Below are positions 40,819 to 48,073 of a stretch of 64,000 nucleotides of DNA, one piece after another. Position numbers and translations under genes: made by a program. Origin of the DNA: Cupriavidus alkaliphilus (GTDB taxonomy: Bacteria; Pseudomonadota; Gammaproteobacteria; Burkholderiales; Burkholderiaceae); the NCBI RefSeq assembly GCF_900094595.1, contig NZ_FMAD01000013.1, forward strand, positions 1 to 64,000. The letters are read 5' to 3'. Under the pieces are notes generated by a model that was not told the DNA's origin, did no database searches, and saw only the letters and a program-made list of their open reading frames with translations. Within the stretch, counting starts at the first letter, position 1. Each line of letters opens with the position of its first letter.

Positions 40819-42237
40819 ATGAAACGGTACGAAGCCCTGGCCGAAACCCTGGCCGCCGACATCCGCAACGGCAGCCTGCCCCCGGGCACGCGCCTGCCGT
40901 CGATCCGCAAGACCGTGGCCCAGTACGGCGTCAGCCCGTCGACCGCGTTCCAGGCCTATTACCGGCTGGAAGAGCGCGGGCTGGTGCGGGCGCGCGAGCG
41001 CTCCGGCTACTACGTGGCGGGCGCGGCGCGGCGCGAGCTGCCGCAGCCGCAGGCGCGCCCGTCGCGGCAGGTGTCGACGCAGGTGGACATCTCCAAGCTG
41101 GTGTTCGCCGTGCTCGAAGGCGCGCGCGACCGCGAACTGGTGCAGTTCGGCTCGGCCTTTCCGTCGCCCGAGCTGTTCCCGTGGGAGCGGCTGGGCAAGT
41201 CGCTGGCGCGTGCCGGCCGCGCGCTCGACCCGTGGTACTCGGTCAACGACCTGCCGCCCGGCAATGCCGCGCTGCGCCGCCAGATCGCGCTGCGCTACCT
41301 CGGCGCAGGCGCGCCGCAGCCGGCCGAAGACCTGGTCGTCACCAACGGCGCGCTCGAGGCGCTGAACCTGTGCCTGATGGCGGTGACGCAGCCGGGCGAC
41401 GTGGTCGCGATCGAATCGCCCGGCTTCTATGCCTCGCTGCAAGCGCTGGAGCGGCTGCGGCTCAAGGCCGTCGAGATCCCGGTCGACCCCGCCGAAGGCA
41501 TCGACCTGGGCGCGCTCGACACGGCGCTGTCGCGCCACCCGGTCAAGGCGTGCTGGTTCATGACGCAGTTCCAGAATCCGCTCGGCGCCAGCATGTCGGA
41601 GGACAAGAAGAAGGCGCTGGTGGCCTTGCTCGCGCGCCACCAGGTGCCGCTGATCGAGGACGACGTCTATGGCGAGCTCTACTTCGGCAACCGCTGCCCG
41701 CTGCCGGCCAAGGCCTTCGATACGCAAGGGCTGGTGATGCATTGCAGCTCCTTCTCCAAGACCCTGGCGCCGGGCTTCCGCATCGGCTGGGTCGCGCCGG
41801 GCCGCTTTGGCGAGGCGATCCAGCGGCTCAAGCTGATGACCACGCTGTCGGCCGGCGTGCCCGCGCAGGTGGCGCTGGCCGAATACCTGCAGCATGGCGG
41901 CTACGACAAGCACCTGCGCAAGCTGCGCCACGTGCTGGAGATGCAGCAGGGCCGCATGATCGATGCGATCGGCCGGCATTTTCCGGAACAGGTGCGGGTG
42001 TCGCGGCCCGAGGGCGGGTATTTCCTGTGGGTGGAGTTCGCGGCCGGCTTCGATGCACTGGCCTTGCACCATGCCGCGCTGGAAGCCGGTATCGGCATCG
42101 CGCCGGGGCCGATTTTTTCGGCGCGGCAAGGCTACCGCAACTGCATCCGGCTCAACTATGGCCACCTGTGGAACGACGAGGCAGAGACCGCGGTGGCCAC
42201 GCTGGGGCGGCTCATCGCGCAGCAGCCGGCCGGCTAG
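40819..42237 (+). CDS. MocR/PdxR-like GntR-family regulator with aminotransferase domain
   Basis: 472 residues. The N-terminal winged helix (about 1-70) has GSLPPGTRLPSIRKTVAQYG and SPSTAFQAYYRLEERGLV. The C-terminal domain (about 90-472) is a fold-type I aminotransferase with the PLP site SSFSKTLAPGFRIGW (Lys near 314) and TNGALEALNLCL. MocR regulators bind PLP and sense amines or amino acids. It diverges from the cytochrome c-flavoprotein operon, so it may control amine oxidation. Its TAG stop lies in the CTAG at 42234-42237, which also provides the stop of the convergent transporter gene. Confidence 0.9.
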   Translation: MKRYEALAETLAADIRNGSLPPGTRLPSIRKTVAQYGVSPSTAFQAYYRLEERGLVRARERSGYYVAGAARRELPQPQARPSRQVSTQVDISKLVFAVLEGARDRELVQFGSAFPSPELFPWERLGKSLARAGRALDPWYSVNDLPPGNAALRRQIALRYLGAGAPQPAEDLVVTNGALEALNLCLMAVTQPGDVVAIESPGFYASLQALERLRLKAVEIPVDPAEGIDLGALDTALSRHPVKACWFMTQFQNPLGASMSEDKKKALVALLARHQVPLIEDDVYGELYFGNRCPLPAKAFDTQGLVMHCSSFSKTLAPGFRIGWVAPGRFGEAIQRLKLMTTLSAGVPAQVALAEYLQHGGYDKHLRKLRHVLEMQQGRMIDAIGRHFPEQVRVSRPEGGYFLWVEFAAGFDALALHHAALEAGIGIAPGPIFSARQGYRNCIRLNYGHLWNDEAETAVATLGRLIAQQPAG

Positions 42238-43847
42238 CGCGCGCCGCGATGGCGGCGCAGCGCCCACTCCAGCGCCTCGAACGCGGCCTGCACCGCCAGC
42301 GCCAGCACCGCGGCCGGGATCGCGCCGGCGAGCAGCAGCGTGGTGTCGTTCAGCGCCAGCCCGGTGGCGATGCGCTCGCCGAAACCGCCCGCACCGACGA
42401 ACGCCGCAATGGTGGCCGTGCCCACGCTGATGATGGCCGCGGTCTTGACGCCGGCCAGCAGCACCGGCAACGCCAGCGGCAGTTCGACGTAGCGCAGTAC
42501 CTGGCCGCCGCGCAACCCGAGCGCGCGGGCTGCGTCGCGCATGCCCGCTGGCACCTGCTCCAGTCCGGTGGCGGTGTTGCGCACGATCGGCAGCAACGCA
42601 TACAGGAACAGTGCCACCAGCGCGGGCCACACGCCGATGCGGCCCAGCAGCGGAATCAGCATCGCCAGCAGGGCCAGCGACGGCACGGTCTGCAGCACGC
42701 TGACGGCACCCAGCACCACCTGGCCGGTGCGCCGGCGGCGCGCGGCCAGGATGCCCAGCGGCACGCCGGCCAGCGTGGCCGCGCCGACCGCGCCGGCGAC
42801 CAGGCCGACATGGCGCCGCGCCAGCCGGTTGGTATCGGGCCCCAGCAGTGCGCCGAGCAGGCCGCGACCGCTGGTGCCGGCCGCAGCGGCCTCGGATGCC
42901 GGCGCTGCGGCGGCTTCTGTGCCGGGGTACGAGCCCTGGGCCAGGAACTCTCGCGCGACGAGATCGAACGGCTTCCGGTCAATCTCCGCCGCGGCGTTCA
43001 TCGCCACCATGTCGGCCGCGCTGATGCGGCCCGACAGGCGCTGCAGCGCCTGCCACGCCTGCGGGAAGCGCTGCGGCACATCCAGCCGGTACACCACCAC
43101 GGCGTCATAGCGGGGGAAATAGCGGCGGTCATCTTCGAGCACGCGCAGCCGGTACTTGAGGATCTTGGCGTCGGTCGAATAAATGTCGATGGCATCCACC
43201 TGCCCTGCTGCCAGCGCCTCATAGGCAACGCCGTGGTCCAGCCCGACCGGCTGCTGCGGCAGGCCATAGCGGCTGGCAAGACCGGGCCAGCCGTCCGCCC
43301 GGCCGAGGAATTCATGCGACAGGCCCAGCCGCAGCCGTGGCTGCGCGGCCAGGTCGCTGAGCCGGCGCAGGTGGAGCGGGCGGGTATCGGAGACCGCCAG
43401 GGCGTAGGTGTTTTCGAAGCCGAGCGGGATCGTGGCGCCGAGCCCCAGCGGGGCCAGTGCCCGCTGGATGTCCTCCAGGCCGGCGCCAGGCGGCAGCTTC
43501 AGGATCTCGGCGGCGAGCGTGCCGGTGTACTCGGGATAGAGGTCGATGCTGCCGGCCTTGAGCGCCTCGAACACGATCGCGGTATTGCCCAGCCCCTGGT
43601 GGTGCTGCGCGGTGCCAGGCGGGCCCGCAGCCTGCGTCAGCAGTTCGCCGAGGACGTAGGACTCGGTAAAGCGCTTGGAGCCGACGCGCAGCGGGTCGGC
43701 CGCCTGCGCGGACTCCGCAATCATAAGTGCCGTTGTCAGCACCCAAAGTGCCACGCGCCACAGCGTGGGCCTTTCATGGTCATGCCAATTGCCGGGGAGC
43801 CAGGCAAACACATCCGTCCTTTTGGTGGGCCGGTGTGCGTCCGGCAT
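42234..43847 (-). CDS. Glycine-betaine/choline-type ABC transporter, fused binding protein and permease
   Basis: 537 residues with an uncommon fusion. A signal-like helix (about 30-48) leads to an osmoprotectant-binding-protein domain (about 52-310), with LRVGSKRFTESYVLGELL, LYPEYTGTLAAEIL and DIYSTDAKILKYR. The permease domain (about 340-530) follows, with ILQTVPSLALLAMLIPL-type helices and the EAA-like loop VPAGMRDAARALGLRGGQ. This is the OpuB/EgtUBC-like arrangement, but in the order binding protein then permease. No ATP-binding subunit is nearby; it may be encoded elsewhere. The substrate could be a quaternary amine or another small thiol or amine compound. Confidence 0.85.
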   Translation of the reverse strand: MPDAHRPTKRTDVFAWLPGNWHDHERPTLWRVALWVLTTALMIAESAQAADPLRVGSKRFTESYVLGELLTQAAGPPGTAQHHQGLGNTAIVFEALKAGSIDLYPEYTGTLAAEILKLPPGAGLEDIQRALAPLGLGATIPLGFENTYALAVSDTRPLHLRRLSDLAAQPRLRLGLSHEFLGRADGWPGLASRYGLPQQPVGLDHGVAYEALAAGQVDAIDIYSTDAKILKYRLRVLEDDRRYFPRYDAVVVYRLDVPQRFPQAWQALQRLSGRISAADMVAMNAAAEIDRKPFDLVAREFLAQGSYPGTEAAAAPASEAAAAGTSGRGLLGALLGPDTNRLARRHVGLVAGAVGAATLAGVPLGILAARRRRTGQVVLGAVSVLQTVPSLALLAMLIPLLGRIGVWPALVALFLYALLPIVRNTATGLEQVPAGMRDAARALGLRGGQVLRYVELPLALPVLLAGVKTAAIISVGTATIAAFVGAGGFGERIATGLALNDTTLLLAGAIPAAVLALAVQAAFEALEWALRRHRGAR

Positions 43848-43959
43848 CTCTACATCATAGCTGCGGCATAGCCTTATCCCGAAATAGTATTTGCCATTTG
43901 CATGATGGACACGTCAGAATCCAGATTACATATACATTGCCCACGCCAACCACCGCCCA

Positions 43960-44979
43960 ATGGAAATCCGGCAACTGGAAGCCTTCGCCGCAGTCGTCAC
44001 CACCGGTAGCGTCACCGCCGCCGGGCGACTGCTCGGCCGCTCGCAGCCGGCCATCACGCGGCTGATCCAGGAACTGGAGGCGGAACTCGGCTTCGCCCTG
44101 TTCACCCGCAGCGGCCCGCGCGTGAGCCCGACCGAGCAGGGTTTTTTGCTCTACGACGAGGTCGAGCAGACGCTGGCGGGCATGCAGCAGATCCGCACGC
44201 GCGCCGCGGCGCTGGCGCGCGGCGATGGCCGGCCGCTGCGCATTGCCGCCACCCCCGCACTGGCCGCGGGCCTGCTGCCGCCGGCGCTGGCGCTGGCGTT
44301 CGCGCGCGGGCTGTGCGCGCCGGCGCGCGTGGCGGTGCAGAGCCAGTCGCCCGAACAGGTGGTACACGCGGTGCTGACCGGCGCCGCCGACATCGGCCTG
44401 AACAGCCTGCCGCTGGAGCACCGCGGCGTGACCGTGCACTGGATCGGCCAGTCCGCCTGCGTGGCGGCGCTGCGTGCCGACGACCCGCTGGCGGCGCAGC
44501 CCGCCATCGCGCTGCACGACTGCCGCGGCCGCCGCCTGATCACCATGCACAACCCCTACCGGCTGCGCCGCCGCGTCGACCGCGCGCTGGCCGCCGCCGG
44601 CGTGCCGGCGGCGGGCGTGATCGACACCAACACCTCGATCAGCGCCCTGACCCTGGTGCGCTCGGGGCTGGGCGTCGCGCTGCTGGAGCCGGTGACCGCG
44701 CGCGGGCTGCCGCTGACCGATATCGCGGTACGGCCCATCGATGCCGATATCCCGTTCTTTTTCGGGGTGATCACGCCGCAGGCACGCCCTGCCAGCACCG
44801 CCGTGCTGGGGCTGGTGCAGGCGGTGGCCGACGCGGCTGCCGGCCTGCTGCCTGACCTGGTGCGGCGCGAGCCGGCCGAGCACGGCGCGCTGCTGCAATC
44901 GCTCTATGGCGACACCGGCGACACCGGCGCTGCCGAGGACCGCTCCACCCAAGATTACCGACTGACAAGCCATGACTGA
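43960..44979 (+). CDS. LysR-family transcriptional regulator
   Basis: 339 residues. The N-terminal winged helix (about 1-60) has FAAVVTTGSVTAAGRLLGRSQPAITRL. The effector domain (about 90-310) is typical of the family, with LRIAATPALAAGLLPPALAL and TLVRSGLGVALL. It is divergent from the ABC-transporter gene and leads an operon with a flavoprotein, a carboxymuconolactone-decarboxylase-type protein and an AhpD-type protein. Its stop overlaps the flavoprotein start by eight bases. The regulator-first operon suggests it may control both directions; the ligand is unknown. Confidence 0.88.
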   Translation: MEIRQLEAFAAVVTTGSVTAAGRLLGRSQPAITRLIQELEAELGFALFTRSGPRVSPTEQGFLLYDEVEQTLAGMQQIRTRAAALARGDGRPLRIAATPALAAGLLPPALALAFARGLCAPARVAVQSQSPEQVVHAVLTGAADIGLNSLPLEHRGVTVHWIGQSACVAALRADDPLAAQPAIALHDCRGRRLITMHNPYRLRRRVDRALAAAGVPAAGVIDTNTSISALTLVRSGLGVALLEPVTARGLPLTDIAVRPIDADIPFFFGVITPQARPASTAVLGLVQAVADAAAGLLPDLVRREPAEHGALLQSLYGDTGDTGAAEDRSTQDYRLTSHD

Positions 44980-46447
44980 CCCCACCGTTGCGACCGTTCC
45001 CCCGCCCCCGGGCCTGGCCGCCCTCGAAGCCCGGCTGCGCCAGGACCTGTCCTGGCTGGAGCTGCCCGCCAAGGCCTGGACCATGCCGCGCAGCGTCGAC
45101 GGGCAGGAGGTGCTGGACGTCGCCGTGATCGGCGGCGGCATGGCCGGCCTCGCGGCAAGCGCCACGCTGACCCACCTCGGTATGCGCGTGCGCGCCTTCG
45201 ACCGCGCCCCGGCGGGCTATGAAGGCCCGTGGGCGACCACCGCGCGCATGGAGACGCTGCGCTCGCCCAAGCAGCTGACCGGCCCCGCGCTGGGCCTGCC
45301 GGCACTGACCTTCCGCGCCTGGTACGAGGCCCAGTTCGGCGAGGCCGCGTGGCAGGCGCTGGACAAGATCCCGCGCCTGCAATGGATGGATTACCTGCGC
45401 TGGTACCGCCAGGTGCTGGCGCTGGATATCCGCAACGAACACCAGGTCGAGCGGATCGTGCCGCGCCCCGACGGGCTGGTGGCGCTGTCGCTGCAGACCC
45501 CGGCCGGCGCGCTCACGGTGCTGGCGCGCCGCGTGGTGCTGGCCACCGGCCGCGACGGCCTCGGCGGCGCCTACTTGCCGCCGGTGGCCGCCGCGCTGCC
45601 ACGTCACCTGTGGGCGCATTCGTCAGACGAGATGGACTACGCCGCGCTGCGCGGCAAGCGCGTGGGCGTGGTCGGGGCCGGCGCCTCGGCCATGGACAGC
45701 GCCGCGACCGCGCTGGAGGCCGGTGCCGCCAGCGTCGAGATGCTGATCCGCCGTGCCGACATTCCGCGCGTCAACAAGAGCAAGGGCGCCGGCAACCCGG
45801 GCCTGACCTTCGGCCACTACGGCCTGTCCGATGCCTGGAAATGGCGCCTGCGCCATTACATCAACAGCCAGCAGGTGCCGCCGCCGCGTGGCAGCACGCT
45901 GCGCGTGTCGCGCCATGCCAATGCGTACTTCAACCTGGGCGCCGCGCTGGAAGCGATCGAGGCGCAGGGCGACGTGCTGCGCGTGCGCACCCCGCAGGGC
46001 GAGTTCGAACTGGACTTCCTGATCTTCTCCACGGGCTTCCGCATCGCGCTGGAAACGCGCCCCGAGTTCGCCGCCTTCGCCGCGCATATCCGCTTCTGGC
46101 GCGACCGCCATGCGCCGCCCGCTGGCCAGGAAGACCGCGAGCTGTCCGATTCGCCCGATCTCGGCGAAGCCTTCGAATTCCAGGAGAAGACGCCCGGCGC
46201 CTGCCCCGGCCTGACGCGCATCCACTGCTTCTGCTATCCGGCGGCGCTGTCGCACGGCACCGTGTCCGGCGACATCCCGGCGATCAGCGACGGCGCGCGC
46301 CGGCTTGGCCAGGGCATTGCCGCGCGGCTGTACCAGGAAGACATCGAGCTGCACTACGCCGCGCTGCAGGCCTATGCCGAGCCCGAAGTCTTCGGCGACG
46401 AATGGGTGCCGGCGCCGCCGCCGGCGCTGCGCACCGCCAAGGCCTGA
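44972..46447 (+). CDS. NAD(P)/FAD-dependent flavoprotein monooxygenase-like
   Basis: 491 residues. The FAD loop is DVAVIGGGMAGLAASATL near residue 48, and the NAD(P) loop is VGVVGAGASAMDSAATAL near 230. Both are typical of flavin-dependent monooxygenases and related N-hydroxylases. The sequence ATTARMETLRSPKQLTGPAL and FSTGFR further support a class B-type enzyme. The substrate is unknown. It is placed between a LysR regulator (overlapping by eight bases) and two CMD/AhpD-family genes. Confidence 0.85.
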   Translation: MTDPTVATVPPPPGLAALEARLRQDLSWLELPAKAWTMPRSVDGQEVLDVAVIGGGMAGLAASATLTHLGMRVRAFDRAPAGYEGPWATTARMETLRSPKQLTGPALGLPALTFRAWYEAQFGEAAWQALDKIPRLQWMDYLRWYRQVLALDIRNEHQVERIVPRPDGLVALSLQTPAGALTVLARRVVLATGRDGLGGAYLPPVAAALPRHLWAHSSDEMDYAALRGKRVGVVGAGASAMDSAATALEAGAASVEMLIRRADIPRVNKSKGAGNPGLTFGHYGLSDAWKWRLRHYINSQQVPPPRGSTLRVSRHANAYFNLGAALEAIEAQGDVLRVRTPQGEFELDFLIFSTGFRIALETRPEFAAFAAHIRFWRDRHAPPAGQEDRELSDSPDLGEAFEFQEKTPGACPGLTRIHCFCYPAALSHGTVSGDIPAISDGARRLGQGIAARLYQEDIELHYAALQAYAEPEVFGDEWVPAPPPALRTAKA

Positions 46448-46491
46448 AGCCACCCCGACCCAACTCACGCAAGACCCCACCAGAGCCTCCG

Positions 46492-47022
46492 ATGACCCAG
46501 CCCCCGACTTCCGCGGTCGACCTGATCGACCAGCTCACCGGCCTCGCGCCGGGCAGCGCCACCCACGCCCTGCGGCACCAGCGCGACAAGGTCGTGGCTG
46601 CCACCCAGGGCAGCTACGACGCTTTGTTCGACCCCGACCTGCCCGGCCTGTCGCTGGCGGAACGGCTGCTGGTGGCGCTGTACGCCGCCCGCCTGACGCC
46701 GTCGCCGGCACTGACCGCGCACTACCGGGGCCGGCTTGAACAGCTCGGCATCGATGCCAGCCAGGTCCGCGCCGCGGCCGAGGGCACGCCCGCGGACATC
46801 GCCGAGCCGCGCCTGCGCGCCATGCTCGAATTCACCCGCAAGCTGATCGAGAAACCGGTCGAGGGCGACCAGGCCGCGCTGCTGGCGCTGCCCGCCGCCG
46901 GACTGAGCACCCCGGCGGTGGTCACGCTGGCGCAGCTGGTCGCGTTCCTCTCCTACCAGGTGCGGCTGGTGGCCGGACTGGACGCACTGAAAGCCTTGAA
47001 CGACAACGGAGCCCTGGCATGA
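46492..47022 (+). CDS. Carboxymuconolactone-decarboxylase (CMD) domain protein without CxxC
   Basis: 176 residues with an all-helical CMD/AhpD-like fold: LLVALYAARLTPSPALTAHY at about 60-80 and PAVVTLAQLVAFLSYQVRLV near 140. The catalytic CxxC of AhpD is absent, so it may be a structural partner of the next protein. Its stop overlaps the start of the next gene by ATGA. It resembles small CMD proteins that occur only with the AhpD-type partner and a flavin enzyme. Confidence 0.78.
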   Translation: MTQPPTSAVDLIDQLTGLAPGSATHALRHQRDKVVAATQGSYDALFDPDLPGLSLAERLLVALYAARLTPSPALTAHYRGRLEQLGIDASQVRAAAEGTPADIAEPRLRAMLEFTRKLIEKPVEGDQAALLALPAAGLSTPAVVTLAQLVAFLSYQVRLVAGLDALKALNDNGALA

Positions 47023-47615
47023 GCGAAATCATCAAATCCCACGGCTTCACCAACGAAGTGCTCGACTGGAAGGCATGGCTGGACGTGGTCGACCTCGACC
47101 AGGCCACGCCGGAGCAGATCGCCGTGCTCGAGGAAAGCCACCCCAAGGCCAAGGTGCAGGACTACTACCGCTTCCTGGTCCACCAGCCCGAGATCCTGCG
47201 CCAGCGCTCGACCGCCTTCAACGCCATCATGTACGCGCCCGGCGGCATGCCGCGCGCCGAACGCGAGCTGTCGACCACGGTGGTGTCGCGCATCAACGGC
47301 TGCGTGTATTGCGCATCGGTGCATGCGCAGCGGTTCGAGCAACTGGCCAAGCGCAACGACGTGATCCGCCAGGTCTTCGACGATCCCTACACCGCCGGCA
47401 CCACCGCGCGCGAACGGGCCATCGCCACGTTCTCGGCGGAACTGACCGGGCGGCCGGCCGAGGTCACAGCCGAACAGCTCAAGCCGCTGCGCGAGGCCGG
47501 TTTGAGCGATGGGGAGATCCTGGACCTGATCCACTCGATTGCCATCTTTGCGTGGGCGAACCGGTTGATGCTGAATCTTGGGGAGCCGGTGTTTCCGGAT
47601 CAGGCCGGGGGCTGA
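47019..47615 (+). CDS. Alkylhydroperoxidase (AhpD-type) domain protein
   Basis: 198 residues. The AhpD active-site motif is complete: CVYCASVHAQRF with a redox CxxC and the downstream histidine of the proton relay. ELSTTVVSRING precedes it, as in peroxidase-related proteins. Such proteins reduce hydroperoxides through a disulfide cycle. Directly coupled (ATGA) to the CMD protein and two genes after the flavoprotein, it may remove peroxide made by that enzyme. A strong hairpin follows the gene, probably the operon's end. Confidence 0.86.
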   Translation: MSEIIKSHGFTNEVLDWKAWLDVVDLDQATPEQIAVLEESHPKAKVQDYYRFLVHQPEILRQRSTAFNAIMYAPGGMPRAERELSTTVVSRINGCVYCASVHAQRFEQLAKRNDVIRQVFDDPYTAGTTARERAIATFSAELTGRPAEVTAEQLKPLREAGLSDGEILDLIHSIAIFAWANRLMLNLGEPVFPDQAGG

Positions 47616-47628
47616 GGGCCGAATGTTT

Positions 47629-47661
47629 GCTCTCCTCTCCCACTTCGCGGGAGAGGGGAGC
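47629..47661 (+). terminator. Strong 13-bp hairpin after the AhpD-type gene
   Basis: Bases 47629-47641 pair with 47649-47661 through 13 base pairs (one G-T) around a 7-base loop ACTTCGC. The sequence CTCTCCC/GGGAGAG has the look of a repeated extragenic palindrome family of beta-proteobacteria. It lies 14 bases after the AhpD stop and before the convergent cupin gene. There is no T-run, so transcription may stop by stem pausing, or the element may be an extragenic repeat. Confidence 0.5.
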
Positions 47662-47705
47662 GTGTGCCCCGATGGCATGCAAGCTGCGCTGTCGCAAGGG
47701 ACAGC

Positions 47706-48047
47706 TCAGTTGCCGACGCCTTCGTAATGCACCGCCAGCCAGACCGTCGGCTGCCCTTCGTCAGTCCACGCCACGCGATGCCGGCATTGCGCGGGCAAGT
47801 GCAGCCAGTCGCCGGGCCGCATCACATGCCGGCCTTCTTTACCCTCGATCTCCAGCGCGGCACTGCCGCTGACCAGCAGCACCCACTCGGCTTGCGCGCT
47901 GTTGTACCAGAACCCTGCCGGACTGGCCTGCCCGTTGGAGACGATCCGCTCGATCTTCAGGCCAGGCCGCGCCAGCAGCGGCTGGAACACTTCCTCCGCC
48001 AGGTTCACCGGCACGTCGGCCAGCAAGCTTCCATGCTCGAGCGCCAT
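47706..48047 (-). CDS. Cupin-domain protein
   Basis: 113 residues from ATG 48047 (GGAGG five bases upstream; GTG 48050 is the alternative). One cupin barrel: AEWVLLVSGSAALEIEG, then VMRPGDWLHLPAQCRHRV, which contains the conserved PGD turn and a histidine, and a closing TVWLAVHYEG. Such small cupins may bind a metal or sugar; no function can be assigned. It lies 26 bases downstream of ftsK on the same strand and converges with the AhpD operon. Confidence 0.8.
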   Translation of the reverse strand: MALEHGSLLADVPVNLAEEVFQPLLARPGLKIERIVSNGQASPAGFWYNSAQAEWVLLVSGSAALEIEGKEGRHVMRPGDWLHLPAQCRHRVAWTDEGQPTVWLAVHYEGVGN

Positions 48048-48073
48048 CACCGCCTCCCGAAGGTAACGTTGCG

